A program made the translations under genes and the position numbers. A stretch of 64,000 nt of DNA from Ptiloglossa arizonensis (taxonomy: Eukaryota > Arthropoda > Insecta > Hymenoptera > Colletidae): contig NW_027478874.1 in NCBI RefSeq assembly GCF_051014685.1, positions 186,001 through 250,000 of the forward strand. Direction: 5' to 3'. The notes under the pieces were generated by a model. The model searched no databases, had not been told where the DNA came from, and saw nothing but the letters and a program-made list of their open reading frames with translations. Shown here in pieces: positions 48,727-62,800 of the stretch; within the stretch, counting starts at the first letter, position 1; each line of letters opens with the position of its first letter.

Positions 48727-51700
48727 TCTGATGCTCGAAACGAATGACTAGAAAGGCATAGGGGAAAACTACACATACCGTTGCAATCGGACGAGTTTCT
48801 ACTTTCAGATGCAACAGAAATTATGCGGATTGGTCATTCCGTTCGCGAGATATAGCCGTTTGGATGTAAGAAACGCTTGAGAAACTCAAAATCTTCGCAG
48901 TTCTGATGCTCGAAACGAATAACAAGAACGGCCTAGGGGAAAACTACACCCACCGTTGTAATCGGGCGAGTTTCTACTTTCAGATGCAACAGAAATTTTG
49001 CGGATTGGTCAATCCGTTCGCGACATATGGCAGTTTGGAGGTAAGAAACGCTTGAGGAACTCAAAATTTTCGCAGTTCTGATGCTCGAAACGAATAACTA
49101 GAACGGCCTAGGGGAAAACTACACCTTTCGTTGTAATCGGGCGAGTTTCTACTTTCAGATGCAGCAGAAATTTTGCGGATTGATCAATCCGTTCGCGAGA
49201 TATGGCAGTTTGGAGGTAAGAAACGCTTTAGAAACTCAAAATTTTCGCAGTTCCGATGTTCGAAACGAATAACAAGAACGGCCCAGGGGAAAAGTGCGCA
49301 TACCGTTGTAATCGGGCGAGTTTCTACTTTCAAATGCAACAGAAATTTTGCGGATTGGTCAATCCGTTCGCGAGATGTGGCAGTTTGGAGGTAAGAAACG
49401 CTTGAGAAACTCAAAATTTTCGCAGTTCTGATGCTCGAAACGAATAACTAGAACGGCCTAGGGGAAAAGTACGCATACCGATGTAAACGGGCGAGTTTCT
49501 ACTTTCAGATGCAACAGAAATTATGCGGATTGGTCAATCCGTTCGCGAGATATAGCCGTTTGGATGTAAGAAACGCTTGAGAAACTCAAAATTTTCGCAG
49601 TTCTGATGCTCGAAACGAATAACTAGAACGGCCTAGGGGAAAAGTACGCATACCGATGTAAACGGGCGAGTTTCTACTTTCAGATGCATACAGAAATCAT
49701 GCGGATTGGTCAATCCGTTCGCGAGATATGGCCGTTTGGATGTAAGAAACGCTTGAGAAACTCAAAATTTTCGCAGTTCTGATGCTCGAAACGAATGACT
49801 AGAACGGCCTAGGGGAAAACTACACATACCGTTGCAGTCGGGAGAGTTTCTACTTTCAGATGCAACAGAAATTTTGCGGATTGGTCAATCCGTACGCGAC
49901 ATATGGCAGTTTGGAGGTAAGAAACGCTTGAGGAACTCAAAATTTTCGCAGTTCTGATGCTCGAAACGAATAACTAGAACGGCCTAGGGGAAAACTACAC
50001 CTACCGTTGTAATCGGGCGAGTTTCTACTTTCAGATGCAACAGAAATTTTGCGGATTGATCAATCCGTTCGCGAGATATGGCAGTTTGGAGATAAGAAAC
50101 GCTTTAGAAACTCAAAATTTTCGCAGTTCCGATGCTCGAAACGAATAACTAGAACGGCCCAGGGGAAAAGTGCGCATACCGTTGTAATCGGGCGAGTTTC
50201 TACTTTCAAATGCAACAGAAATTTTGCGGATTGGTCAATCCGTTCGCGAGATGTGGCAGTTTGGAGGTAAGCAACGCTTGAGAAACTCAAAATTTTCGCA
50301 GTTCTGATGCTCGAAACGAATAACTAGAACGGCCTAGGGGAAAAGTACGCATACCGATGTAAACGGGCGAGTTTCTACTTTCAGAAGCAACAGAAATTTT
50401 GCCGATTGGTCAATCCGTTCGCGAGATATGGCAGTTTGGAGGTAAGAAACGCTTTAGAAACTCAAAATTTTCGCAGTTCTTTTGCTCGAAACGAATGACT
50501 AGAACGGCCTTGGGGAGAAGTACGCATACCGTTGTAATCGGGCGAGTTTCTACTTTCAGATGCAACAGAAATTTTGCGGATTGATCAATCCCTTCGCGAG
50601 ATATGGCAGTTTGGAGATAAGAAACGCTTTAGAAACTCAAAATTTTCGCAGTTCTTTTGCTCGAAACGAATGACTAGAACGGCCTAGGGGAGAAGTACGC
50701 ATACCGTTGTAATCGGGCGGGTTTCTACTTTCAGATGCAACAGAAATCATGCGGATTGGTCCATCCGTTCGCGAGATATGGCCGTTTGGATGTAAGAAAC
50801 GCTTGAGAAAGTCAAAATTTTCGCAGTGCTGATGCTCGAAACAAATAACTAGAACCGCCTAGGGGAAAACTACACCCACCGTTGTAATCGGGCGAGTTTC
50901 TACTTTCAGATGCAACAGAAATTTTGCGGATTGATCAATCCGTTCGCGAGATATGGCAGTTTGGAGGTAAGAAACGCTTGAGGAACTCAAAATTTTCGCA
51001 GTTCTGGTGCTCGAAACGAATAACTAGAACGGCCTAGGGGAAAACTACACCTACCGTTGTAATCGGGCGAGTTTCTACTTTCAGATGCAACAGAAATTTT
51101 GCGGATTGATCAATCCGTTCGCGAGATATGGCAGTTTGGAGATAAGAAACGCTTTAGAAACTCAAAATTTTCGCAGTTCCGATGCTCGAAACGAATAACT
51201 AGAACGGCCCAGGGGAAAAGTGCGCATACCGTTGTAATCGGGCGAGTTTCTACTTTCAGATGCAACAGAAATTTTGCGGATTGATCAATCCGTTCGCGAG
51301 ATATGGCAGTTTGGAGATAAGAAACGCTTTAGAAACTCAAAATTTTCGCAGTTCCGATGCTCGAAACGAATAACTAGAACGGCCCAGGGGAAAAGTGCGC
51401 ATACCGTTGTAATCGGGCGAGTTTCTACTTTCAAATGCAACAGAAATTTTGCGGATTGGTCAATCCGTTCGCGAGATGTGGCAGTTTGGAGGTAAGCAAC
51501 GCTTGAGAAACTCAAAATTTTCGCAGTTCTGATGCTCGAAACGAATAACTAGAACGGCCTAGGGGAAAAGTACGCATACCGATGTAAACGGGCGAGTTTC
51601 TACTTTCAGATGCAACAGAAATCATGCGGATTGGTCAATCCGTTCGCGAGATGTGGCAGTTTGGAGGTAAGAAACGCTTGAGAAACTCAAAATTTTCGCA

Positions 51701-52247
51701 GTTCTGATGCTCGAAACTTATAACTAGAACGGCCTAGGGGAAAAGTACGCATACCGATGTAAATGGGCGAGCTTCTACTTTCAGATGCAACAGAAATCAT
51801 GCGGATTGGTCAATCCGTTCGCGAGATATGGCCGTTTGGATGTAAGAAACGCTTGAGAAACTCAAAATTTTCGCAGTTCTGATGCTCGAAACGAATGACT
51901 AGAACGGCCTAGGGGAAAACTACACATACCGTTGCAATCGGACGAGTTTCTACTTTCAGATGCAACAGAAATTATGCGGATTGGTCATTCCGTTCGCGAG
52001 ATATAGCCGTTTGGATGTAAGAAACGCTTGAGAAACTCAAAATCTTCGCAGTTCTGATGCTCGAAACGAATAACAAGAACGGCCTAGGGGAAAACTACAC
52101 CCACCGTTGTAATCGGGCGAGTTTCTACTTTCAGATGCAACAGAAATTTTGCGGATTGGTCAATCCGTTCGCGACATATGGCAGTTTGGAGGTAAGAAAC
52201 GCTTGAGGAACTCAAAATTTTCGCAGTTCTGATGCTCGAAACGAATA
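48727..52247 (+). repeat. Mosaic block rich in A' monomers
   Basis: A' recurs at close spacing (monomer starts near 49189, 50065, 51115, 51290), separated by 5, 6 and 1 monomers, so 51115 and 51290 are adjacent duplicates. GGTAAGCAACG is shared near 50270 and 51493, 1225 bp apart, indicating a 7-monomer duplication. GGTCATTCC, a change in the otherwise conserved palindrome arm, appears near 48836 and 51987 and spreads to the right. Confidence 0.8.
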
Positions 52248-55200
52248 ACTAGAACGGCCTAGGGGAAAACTACACATACCGTTGTAATCGGGCGAGTTTC
52301 TACTTTCAGATGCAACAGAAATTTTGCGGATTGATCAATCCGTTCGCGAGATATGGCAGTTTGGATGTAAGAAACGCTTTAGAAACTCAAAATTTTCGCA
52401 GTTCCGATGCTCGAAACGAATAACTAGAACGGCCCAGGGGAAAAGTGCGCATACCGTTGTAATCGGGCGAGTTTCTACTTTCAAATGCAACAGAAATTTT
52501 GCGGATTGGTCAATCCGTTCGCGAGATGTGGCAGTTTGGAGGTAAGAAACGCTTGAGAAACTCAAAATTTTCGCAGTTCTGATGCTCGAAACGAATAACT
52601 AGAACGGCCTAGGGGAAAAGTACGCATACCGATGTAAACGGGCGAGTTTCTACTTTCAGATGCAACAGAAATCATGCGGATTGGTCAATCCGTTCGCGAG
52701 ATATGGCCGTTTGGATGTAAGAAACGCTTGAGAAGCTCAAAATTTTCGCAGTTCTGATGCTCGAAACGAATGACTAGAACGGCCTAGGGGAAAACTACAC
52801 ATACCGTTGCAATCGGACGAGTTTCTACTTTCAGATGCAACAGAAATTATGCGGATTGGTCAATCCGTTCGCGAGATATAGCCGTTTGGATGTAAGAAAC
52901 GCTTGAGAAACTCAAAATTTTCGCAGTTCTGATGCTCGAAACGAATAACTAGAACGGCCTAGGGGAAAAGTACGCATACCGATGTAAACGGGCGAGTTTC
53001 TACTTTCAGATGCATACAGAAATCATGCGGATTGGTCAATCCGTTCGCGAGATGTGGCAGTTTGGAGGTAAGAAACGCTTGAGAAACTCAAAATTTTCGC
53101 AGTTCTGATGCTCGAAACTTATAACTAGAACGGCCTAGGGGAAAAGTACGCATACCGATGTAAACGGGCGAGCTTCTACTTTCAGATGCAACAGAAATCA
53201 TGCGGATTGGTCAATCCGTTCGCGAGATATGGCCGTTTTGATGTAAGAAACGCTTGAGAAACTCAAAATTTTCGCAGTTCTGATGCTCGAAACGAATGAC
53301 TAGAACGGCCTAGGGGAAAACTACACCTACCGTTGTAATCGGGCGAGTTTCTACTTTCAGATGCAACAGAAATTTTGCGGATTGATCAATCCGTTCGCGA
53401 GATATGGCAGTTTGGAGATAAGAAACGCTTTAGAAACTCAAAATTTTCGCTGTTCCGATGCTCGAAACGAATAACTAGAACGGCCCAGGGGAAAAGTGCG
53501 CATACCGTTGTAATCGGGCGAGTTTCTACTTTCAAATGCAACAGAAATTTTGCGGATTGGTCAATCCGTTCGCGAGATGTGGCAGTTTGGAGGTAAGAAA
53601 CGCTTGAGAAACTCAAAATTTTCGCAGTTCTGATGCTCGAAACTTATAACTAGAACGGCCTAGGGGAAAAGTACGCATACCGATGTAAACGGGCGAGCTT
53701 CTACTTTCAGATGCAACAGAAATCATGCGGATTGGTCAATCCGTTCGCGAGATATGGCCGTTTGGATGTAAGAAACGCTTGAGAAACTCAAAATTTTCGC
53801 AGTTCTGATGCTCGAAACGAATGACTAGAACGGCCTAGGGGAAAACTACACATACCGTTGCAATCGGACGAGTTTCTACTTTCAGATGCAACAGAAATTA
53901 TGCGGATTGGTCATTCCGTTCGCGAGATATAGCCGTTTGGATGTAAGAAACGCTTGAGAAACTCAAAATCTTCGCAGTTCTGATGCTCGAAACGAATAAC
54001 AAGAACGGCCTAGGGGAAAACTACACATACCGTTGTAATCGGGCGAGTTTCTACTTTCAGATGCAACAGAAATTTTGCGGATTGATCAATCCGTTCGCGA
54101 GATATGGCAGTTTGGAGGTAAGAAACGCTTTAGAAACTCAAAATTTTCGCAGTTCCGATGCTCGAAACGAATAACTAGAACGGCCCAGGGGAAAAGTGCG
54201 CATACCGTTGTAATCGGGCGAGTTTCTACTTTCAAATGCAACAGAAATTTTGCGGATTGGTCAATCCGTTCGCGAGATGTGGCAGTTTGGAGGTAAGAAA
54301 CGCTTGAGAAACTCAAAATTTTCGCAGTTCTGATGCTCGAAACGAATAACTAGAACGGCCTAGGGGAAAAGTACGCATACCGATGTAAACGGGCGAGTTT
54401 CTACTTTCAGATGCAACAGAAATCATGCGGATTGGTCAATCCGTTCGCGAGATATGGCCGTTTGGATGTAAGAAACGCTTGAGAAACTCAAAATTTTCGC
54501 AGTTCTGATGCTCGAAACGAATGACTAGAACGGCCTAGGGGAAAACTACACATACCGTTGCAATCGGACGAGTTTCTACTTTCAGATGCAACAGAAATTA
54601 TGCGGATTGGTCAATCCGTTCGCGAGATATAGCCGTTTGGATGTAAGAAACGCTTGAGAAACTCAAAATTTTCGCAGTTCTGATGCTCGAAACGAATAAC
54701 TAGAACGGCCTAGGGGAAAAGTACGCATACCGATGTAAACGGGCGAGTTTCTACTTTCAGATGCATACAGAAATCATGCGGATTGGTCAATCCGTTCGCG
54801 AGATGTGGCAGTTTGGAGGTAAGAAACGCTTGAGAAATTCAAAATTTTCGCAGTTCTGATGCTCGAAACTTATAACTAGAACGGCCTAGGGGAAAAGTAC
54901 GCATACCGATGTAAACGGGCGAGCTTCTACTTTCAGATGCAACAGAAATCATGCGGATTGGTCAATCCGTTCGCGAGATATGGCCGTTTTGATGTAAGAA
55001 ACGCTTGAGAAACTCAAAATTTTCGCAGTTCTGATGCTCGAAACGAATGACTAGAACGGCCTAGGGGAAAACTACACCTACCGTTGTAATCGGGCGAGTT
55101 TCTACTTTCAGATGCAACAGAAATTTTGCGGATTGATCAATCCGTTCGCGAGATATGGCAGTTTGGAGATAAGAAACGCTTTAGAAACTCAAAATTTTCG

Positions 55201-56826
55201 CTGTTCCGATGCTCGAAACGAATAACTAGAACGGCCCAGGGGAAAAGTGCGCATACCGTTGTAATCGGGCGAGTTTCTACTTTCAAATGCAACAGAAATT
55301 TTGCGGATTGGTCAATCCGTTCGCGAGATGTGGCAGTTTGGAGGTAAGAAACGCTTGAGAAACTCAAAATTTTCGCAGTTCTGATGCTCGAAACTTATAA
55401 CTAGAACGGCCTAGGGGAAAAGTACGCATACCGATGTAAACGGGCGAGCTTCTACTTTCAGATGCAACAGAAATCATGCGGATTGGTCAATCCGTTCGCG
55501 AGATATGGCCGTTTGGATGTAAGAAACGCTTGAGAAACTCAAAATTTTCGCAGTTCTGATGCTCGAAACGAATGACTAGAACGGCCTAGGGGAAAACTAC
55601 ACATACCGTTGCAATCGGACGAGTTTCTACTTTCAGATGCAACAGAAATTATGCGGATTGGTCATTCCGTTCGCGAGATATAGCCGTTTGGATGTAAGAA
55701 ACGCTTGAGAAACTCAAAATCTTCGCAGTTCTGATGCTCGAAACGAATAACAAGAACGGCCTAGGGGAAAACTACACATACCGTTGTAATCGGGCGAGTT
55801 TCTACTTTCAGATGCAACAGAAATTTTGCGGATTGATCAATCCGTTCGCGAGATATGGCAGTTTGGAGGTAAGAAACGCTTTAGAAACTCAAAATTTTCG
55901 CAGTTCCGATGCTCGAAACGAATAACTAGAACGGCCCAGGGGAAAAGTGCGCATACCGTTGTAATCGGGCGAGTTTCTACTTTCAAATGCAACAGAAATT
56001 TTGCGGATTGGTCAATCCGTTCGCGAGATGTGGCAGTTTGGAGGTAAGAAACGCTTGAGAAACTCAAAATTTTCGCAGTTCTGATGCTCGAAACGAATAA
56101 CTAGAACGGCCTAGGGGAAAAGTACGCATACCGATGTAAACGGGCGAGTTTCTACTTTCAGATGCAACAGAAATCATGCGGATTGGTCAATCCGTTCGCG
56201 AGATATGGCCGTTTGGATGTAAGAAACGCTTGAGAAACTCAAAATTTTCGCAGTTCTGATGCTCGAAACGAATGACTAGAACGGCCTAGGGGAAAACTAC
56301 ACATACCGTTGCAATCGGACGAGTTTCTACTTTCAGATGCAACAGAAATTATGCGGATTGGTCAATCCGTTCGCGAGATATAGCCGTTTGGATGTAAGAA
56401 ACGCTTGAGAAACTCAAAATTTTCGCAGTTCTGATGCTCGAAACGAATAACTAGAACGGCCTAGGGGAAAAGTACGCATACCGATGTAAACGGGCGAGTT
56501 TCTACTTTCAGATGCATACAGAAATCATGCGGATTGGTCAATCCGTTCGCGAGATGTGGCAGTTTGGAGGTAAGAAACGCTTGAGAAATTCAAAATTTTC
56601 GCAGTTCTGATGCTCGAAACTTATAACTAGAACGGCCTAGGGGAAAAGTACGCATACCGATGTAAACGGGCGAGCTTCTACTTTCAGATGCAACAGAAAT
56701 CATGCGGATTGGTCAATCCGTTCGCGAGATATGGCCGTTTTGATGTAAGAAACGCTTGAGAAACTCAAAATTTTCGCAGTTCTGATGCTCGAAACGAATG
56801 ACTAGAACGGCCTAGGGGAAAACTAC
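52248..56826 (+). repeat. 10-monomer HOR, 1751-bp period, about 2.6 copies
   Basis: The period is 1751 bp (10 x 175 + 1). The insertion GCATACAG lies at 53012, 54763 and 56514. AAACTTATAAC lies at 53115, 54866 and 56617, with a second series at 53640 and 55391. CCGTTTTGATG lies near 53232, 54983 and 56734. GAGAAATTC is shared only by the second and third repeats (near 54838 and 56589), so the third probably arose from the second. Similarity ends near 56826, where the third repeat continues as D instead of jumping to A'. Confidence 0.9.
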
Positions 56827-59800
56827 ACATACCGTTGCAATCGGACGAGTTTCTACTTTCAGATGCAACAGAAATTATGCGGATTGGTCATTCCGTTCGC
56901 GAGATATAGCCGTTTGGATGTAAGAAACGCTTGAGAAACTCAAAATCTTCGCAGTTCTGATGCTCGAAACGAATAACAAGAACGGCCTAGGGGAAAACTA
57001 CACCCACCGTTGTAATCGGGCGAGTTTCTACTTTCAGATGCAACAGAAATTTTGCGGATTGGTCAATCCGTTCGCGACATATGGCAGTTTGGAGGTAAGA
57101 AACGCTTGAGGAACTCAAAATTTTCGCAGTTCTGATGCTCGAAACGAATAACTAGAACGGCCTAGGGGAAAACTACACCTACCGTTGTAATCGGGCGAGT
57201 TTCTACTTTCAGATGCAACAGAAATTTTGCGGATTGATCAATCCGTTCGCGAGATATGGCAGTTTGGAGGTAAGAAACGCTTTAGAAACTCAAAATTTTC
57301 GCAGTTCCGATGCTCGAAACGAATAACTAGAACGGCCCAGGGGAAAAGTGCGCATACCGTTGTAATCGGGCGAGTTTCTACTTTCAAATGCAACAGAAAT
57401 TTTGCGGATTGGTCAATCCGTTCGCGAGATGTGGCAGTTTGGAGGTAAGAAACGCTTGAGAAACTCAAAATTTTCGCAGTTCTGATGCTCGAAACGAATA
57501 ACTAGAACGGCCTAGGGGAAAAGTACGCATACCGATGTAAACGGGCGAGTTTCTACTTTCAGATGCAACAGAAATCATGCGGATTGGTCAATCCGTTCGC
57601 GAGATATGGCCGTTTGGATGTAAGAAACGCTTGAGAAACTCAAAATTTTCGCAGTTCTGATGCTCGAAACGAATGACTAGAACGGCCTAGGGGAAAACTA
57701 CACATACCGTTGCAATCGGACGAGTTTCTACTTTCAGATGCAACAGAAATTATGCGGATTGGTCAATCCGTTCGCGAGATATAGCCGTTTGGATGTAAGA
57801 AACGCTTGAGAAACTCAAAATTTTCGCAGTTCTGATGCTCGAAACGAATAACTAGAACGGCCCAGGGGAAAAGTACGCATACCGATGTGAACGGGCGAGT
57901 TTCTACTTTCAGATGCATACAGAAATCATGCGGATTGGTCAATCCGTTCGCGAGATATGGCCGTTTGGATGTAAGAAACGCTTGAGAAACTCAAAATTTT
58001 CGCAGTTCTGATGCTCGAAACGAATGACTAGAACGGCCTAGGGGAAAACTACACATACCGTTGCAATCGGACGAGTTTCTACTTTCAGATGCAACAGAAA
58101 TTATGCGGATTGGTCAATCCGTTCGCGAGATATAGCCGTTTGGATGTAAGAAACGCTTGAGAAACTCAAAATCTTCGCAGTTCTGATGCTCGAAACGAAT
58201 AACAAGAACGGCCTAGGGGAAAACTACACACACCGTTGTAATCGGGAGGGTTTCTACTTTCAGATGCAACAGAAATTTTGCGGATTGGTCAATCCGTTCG
58301 CGACATATGGCAGTTTGGAGGTAAGAAACGCTTGAGGAACTCAAAATTTTCGCAGTTCTGATGCTCGAAACGAATAACTAGAACGGCCTAGGGGAAAACT
58401 ACACCTACCGTTGTAATCGGGCGAGTTTCTACTTTCAGATGCAACAGAAATTTTGCGGATTGATCAATCCGTTCGCGAGATATGGCAGTTTGGAGATAAG
58501 AAACGCTTTAGAAACTCAAAATTTTCGCAGTTCCGATGCTCGAAACGAATAACTAGAACGGCCCAGGGGAAAAGTGCGCATACCGTTGTAATCGGGCGAG
58601 TTTCTACTTTCAAATGCAACAGAAATTTTGCGGATTGGTCAATCCGTTCGCGAGATGTGGCAGTTTGGAGGTAAGAAACGCTTGAGAAACTCAAAATTTT
58701 CGCAGTTCTGATGCTCGAAACGAATAACTAGAACGGCCTAGGGGAAAAGTACGCATACCGATGTAAACGGGCGAGTTTCTACTTTCAGATGCAACAGAAA
58801 TCATGCGGATTGGTCAATCCGTTCGCGAGATATGGCCGTTTGGATGTAAGAAACGCTTGAGAAACTCAAAATTTTCGCAGTTCTGATGCTCGAAACGAAT
58901 AACTAGAACGGCCTAGGGGAAAAGTACGCATACCGATGTAAACGGGCGAGTTTCTACTTTCAGATGCAACAGAAATTTTGCGGATTGATCAATCCCTTCG
59001 CGAGATATGGCAGTTTGGAGATAAGAAACGCTTTAGAAACTCAAAATTTTCGCAGTTTTATGCTCGAAACGAATAACTAGAACGGCCCAGGGGAAAAGTG
59101 CGCATACCGTTGTAATCGGGCGAGTTTCTACTTTCAGAAGCAACAGAAATTTTGCCGATTGGTCAATCCGTTCGCGAGATATGGCAGTTTGGAGATAAGA
59201 AACGCGTGAGAAACTCAAAATTTTCGCAGTTCTGATGCTCGAAACGAATGACTAGAACGGCCTAGGGGAAAACTACACATACCGTTGCAATCGGACGAGT
59301 TTCTACTTTCAGATGCAACAGAAATTATGCGGATTGGTCAATCCGTTCGCGAGATATAGCCGTTTGGATGTAAGAAACGCTTGAGAAACTCAAAATTTTC
59401 GCAGTTCTGATGCTCGAAACGAATAACTAGAACGGCCTAGGGGAAAAGTGCGCATACTGTTGTAAACGGGCGAGTTTCTATTTTCAGATGCAACAGAAAT
59501 TTTGCGGATTGATCAATCCCTTCGCGAGATATGGCAGTTTGGAGATAAGAAACGCTTTAGAAACTCAAAATTTTCGCAGTTTTATGCTCGAAACGAATAA
59601 CTAGAACGGCCCAGGGGAAAAGTGCGCATACCGTTGTAATCGGGCGAGTTTCTACTTTCAGAAGCAACAGAAATTTTGCCGATTGGTCAATCCGATCGCG
59701 AGATATGGCAGTTCGGAGATAAGAAACGCTTGAGAAACTCAAAATTTTCGCAGTTCTGATGCTCGAAACGAATGACTAGAACGGCCTAGGGGAAAAGTGC

Positions 59801-62800
59801 GCATACCGTTGTAATCGGGAGAGATTCTACTTTCAGAAGCAACAGAAATTTTGCGGATTGGTCAATCCGTTCGCGAGATATGGCAGTTTGGAGGTAAGAA
59901 ACGCTTGAGAAACTCAAAATTTTCGCAGTTCTGATGCTCGAAACGAATGACTAAAACGGCCTAGGGGAGAAGTACGCATACCGTTGTAATCGGGCGAGTT
60001 TCTACTTTCAGATGCAACAGAAATTTTGCGGATTGATCAATCCCTTCGCGAGATATGGCAGTTTGGAGATAAGAAACGCTTTCGAAACTCAAAATTTTCG
60101 CAGTTCTTTTGCTCGAAACGAATGACTAGAACGGCCTAGGGGAGAAGTACGCATACCGTAGTAATCGGGCGAGTTTCTACTTTCAGATGCAACAGAAATT
60201 TTGCGGATTGATCAATCCCTTCGCGAGATATGGCAGTTTGGAGATAAGAAACGCTTTAGAAACTCAAAATTTTCGCAGTTCTTTTGCTCGAAACGAATGA
60301 CTAGAACGGCCTAGAGGAAAACTACACCTATCGTTGTAATCGGGCGAGTTTCTACTTTCAGATGCAACAGAAATTTTGCGGATTGATCAATCCGTTCGCG
60401 AGATATGGCAGTTTGGAGATAAGAAACGCTTTAGAAACTCAAAATTTTCGCAGTTCCGATGTTCGAAACGAATAACTAGAACGGCCCAGGGGAAAAGTGC
60501 GCATACCGTTGTAATCGGGCGAGTTTCTACTTTCAAATGCAACAGAAATTTTGCGGATTGGTCAATCCGTTCGCGAGATGTGGCAGTTTGGAGGTAAGAA
60601 ACGCTTGAGAAACTCAAAATTTTCGCAGTTCTGATGCTCGAAACTTATAACTAGAACGGCCTAGGGGAAAAGTACGCATACCGATGTAATCGGGCGAGCT
60701 TCTACTTTCAGATGCAACAGAAATCATGCGGATTGGTCAATCCGTTCGCGAGATATGGCCGTTTGGATGTAAGAAACGCTTGAGAAACTCAAAATTTTCG
60801 CAGTTCTGATGCTCGAAACGAATGACTAGAACGGCCTAGGGGAAAACTACACATACCGTTGCAATCGGACGAGTTTCTACTTTCAGATGCAACAGAAATT
60901 ATGCGGATTGGTCATTCCGTTCGCGAGATATAGCCGTTTGGATGTAAGAAACGCTTGAGAAACTCAAAATCTTCGCAGTTCTGATGCTCGAAACGAATAA
61001 CTAGTACGGTCTAGGGGAAAAGTACGCATACCGATGTAAACGGGCGAGCTTCTACTTTCAGATGCAACAGAAATCATGCGGATTGGTCAATCCGTTCGCG
61101 AGATATGGCCGTTTGGATGTAAGAAACGCTTGAGAAACTCAAAATTTTCGCAGTTCTGATGCTCGAAACGAATAACAAGAACGGCCTAGGGGAAAACTAC
61201 ACCTACCGTTGTAATCGGGCGAGTTTCTACTTTCAGATGCAACAGAAATTTTGCGGATTGATCAATCCGTTCGCGAGATATGGCAGTTTGGAGATAAGAA
61301 ACGCTTTAGAAACTCAAAATTTTCGCAGTTCCGATGCTCGAAACGAATAACTAGAACGGCCCAGGGGAAAAGTGCGCATACCGTTGTAATCGGGCGAGTT
61401 TCTACTTTCAAATGCAACAGAAATTTTGCGGATTGGTCAATCCGTTCGCGAGATATGGCCGTTTGGATGTAAGAAACGCTTGAGAAACTCAAAATTTTCG
61501 CAGTTCTGATGATCGAAACGAATAACTAGAACGGCCTAGGGGAAAAGTACGCATACCGATGTAAACGGGCGAGTTTCTACTATCAGATGCAACAGAAATC
61601 ATGCGGATTGGTCAATCCGTTCGCGAGATATGGCCGATTGGATGTAAGAAACGCTTGAGAAACTCAAAATTTTCGCAGTTCTGATGCTCGAAACGAATGA
61701 CTAGAACGGCCTAGGGGAAAACTACACATACCGTTGCAATCGGACGAGTTTCTACTTTCAGATGCAACAGAAATTATGCGGATTGGTCAATCCGTTCGCG
61801 AGATATAGCCGTTTGGATGTAAGAAACGCTTGAGAAACTCAAAATTTTCGCAGTTCTGATGCTCGAAACGAATAACTAGAACGGCCTAGGGGAAAAGTGC
61901 GCATACCGTTGTAATCGGGCGAGTTTCTACTTTCAGAAGCAACAGAAATCTTGCGAATTGGTCAATCCGTTCGCGAGATATGGCCGTTTGGATGTAAGAA
62001 ACGCTTGAGAAACTCAAAATTTTCGTAGTTTTATGCTCGAAACGAATAACTAGAACGGCCAAGGGGAAAAGTGCGCATACCGTTGTAATCGGGCGAGTTT
62101 CTACTTTCAATTGCAACAGAAATTTTGCGGATTGGTCAATCCGTTCGCGAGATATGGCAGTTTGGAGGTAAGAAACGCTTGAGAAACTCAAAATTTTCGC
62201 AGTTCTGATGCTCGAAACGAATAACTAGAACGGCCTAGGGGAAAACTACACCGACCGTTGTAATCGGGCGAGTTTCTACTTTCAGATGCAACAGAAATTT
62301 TGCGGATTGATCAATCCGTTCGCGAGATATGGCAGTTTGGAGATAAGAAACGCTTTAGAAACTCAAAATTTTCGCAGTTCCGATGCTCGAAACGAATAAC
62401 TAGAACGGCCCAGGGGAAAAGTGCGCATACCGTTGTAATCGGGCGAGTTTCTACTTTCAGAAGCAACAGAAATTTTGCGGATTGGTCAATCCGTTCGCGA
62501 GATATGGCAGTTTGGAGGTAAGAAACGCTTGAGAAACTCAAAATTTTCGCAGTTCTGATGCTCGAAACGAATGACTAGAACGGCCTAGGGGAGAAGTACG
62601 TATACCGTTGTAATCGGGCGAGTTTCTACTTTCAGATGCAACAGAGATCATGCGGATTGGTCAATCCGTTCGCGAGATATGGCCGTTTGGATGTAAGAAA
62701 CGCTTGAGAAACTCAAAATTTTCGCAGTTCTGATGATCGAAACGAATAACTAGAACGGCCTAGGGGAAAAGTGCGCATACTGTTGTAAACGGGCGAGCTT

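Larger units (their letters stand above)
2773..57922 (+). repeat. 176-bp monomer subtype (GCATACAG insertion), 19 copies
   Basis: A single extra T converts GCAACAG to GCATACAG at monomer position about 150. I located it at 2773, 4874, 6275, 9949, 13625, 14851, 16077, 21153, 29029, 31830, 34281, 36907, 40929, 47060, 49686, 53012, 54763, 56514 and 57915. In nearly every copy it follows GATGTAAACGGGCGAG and precedes AATCATGCGG, so the copies descend from one event. Because it is the main inherited length change, HOR periods here are usually n x 175 + 1. Confidence 0.93.

Noticed and set aside
53983..54174. 63-codon frame repeated at 55734 and 61159
   Set aside because: Its recurrence is explained by the 1751-bp HOR and the shared E/A' junction. 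No start context, domain or codon bias supports a gene.
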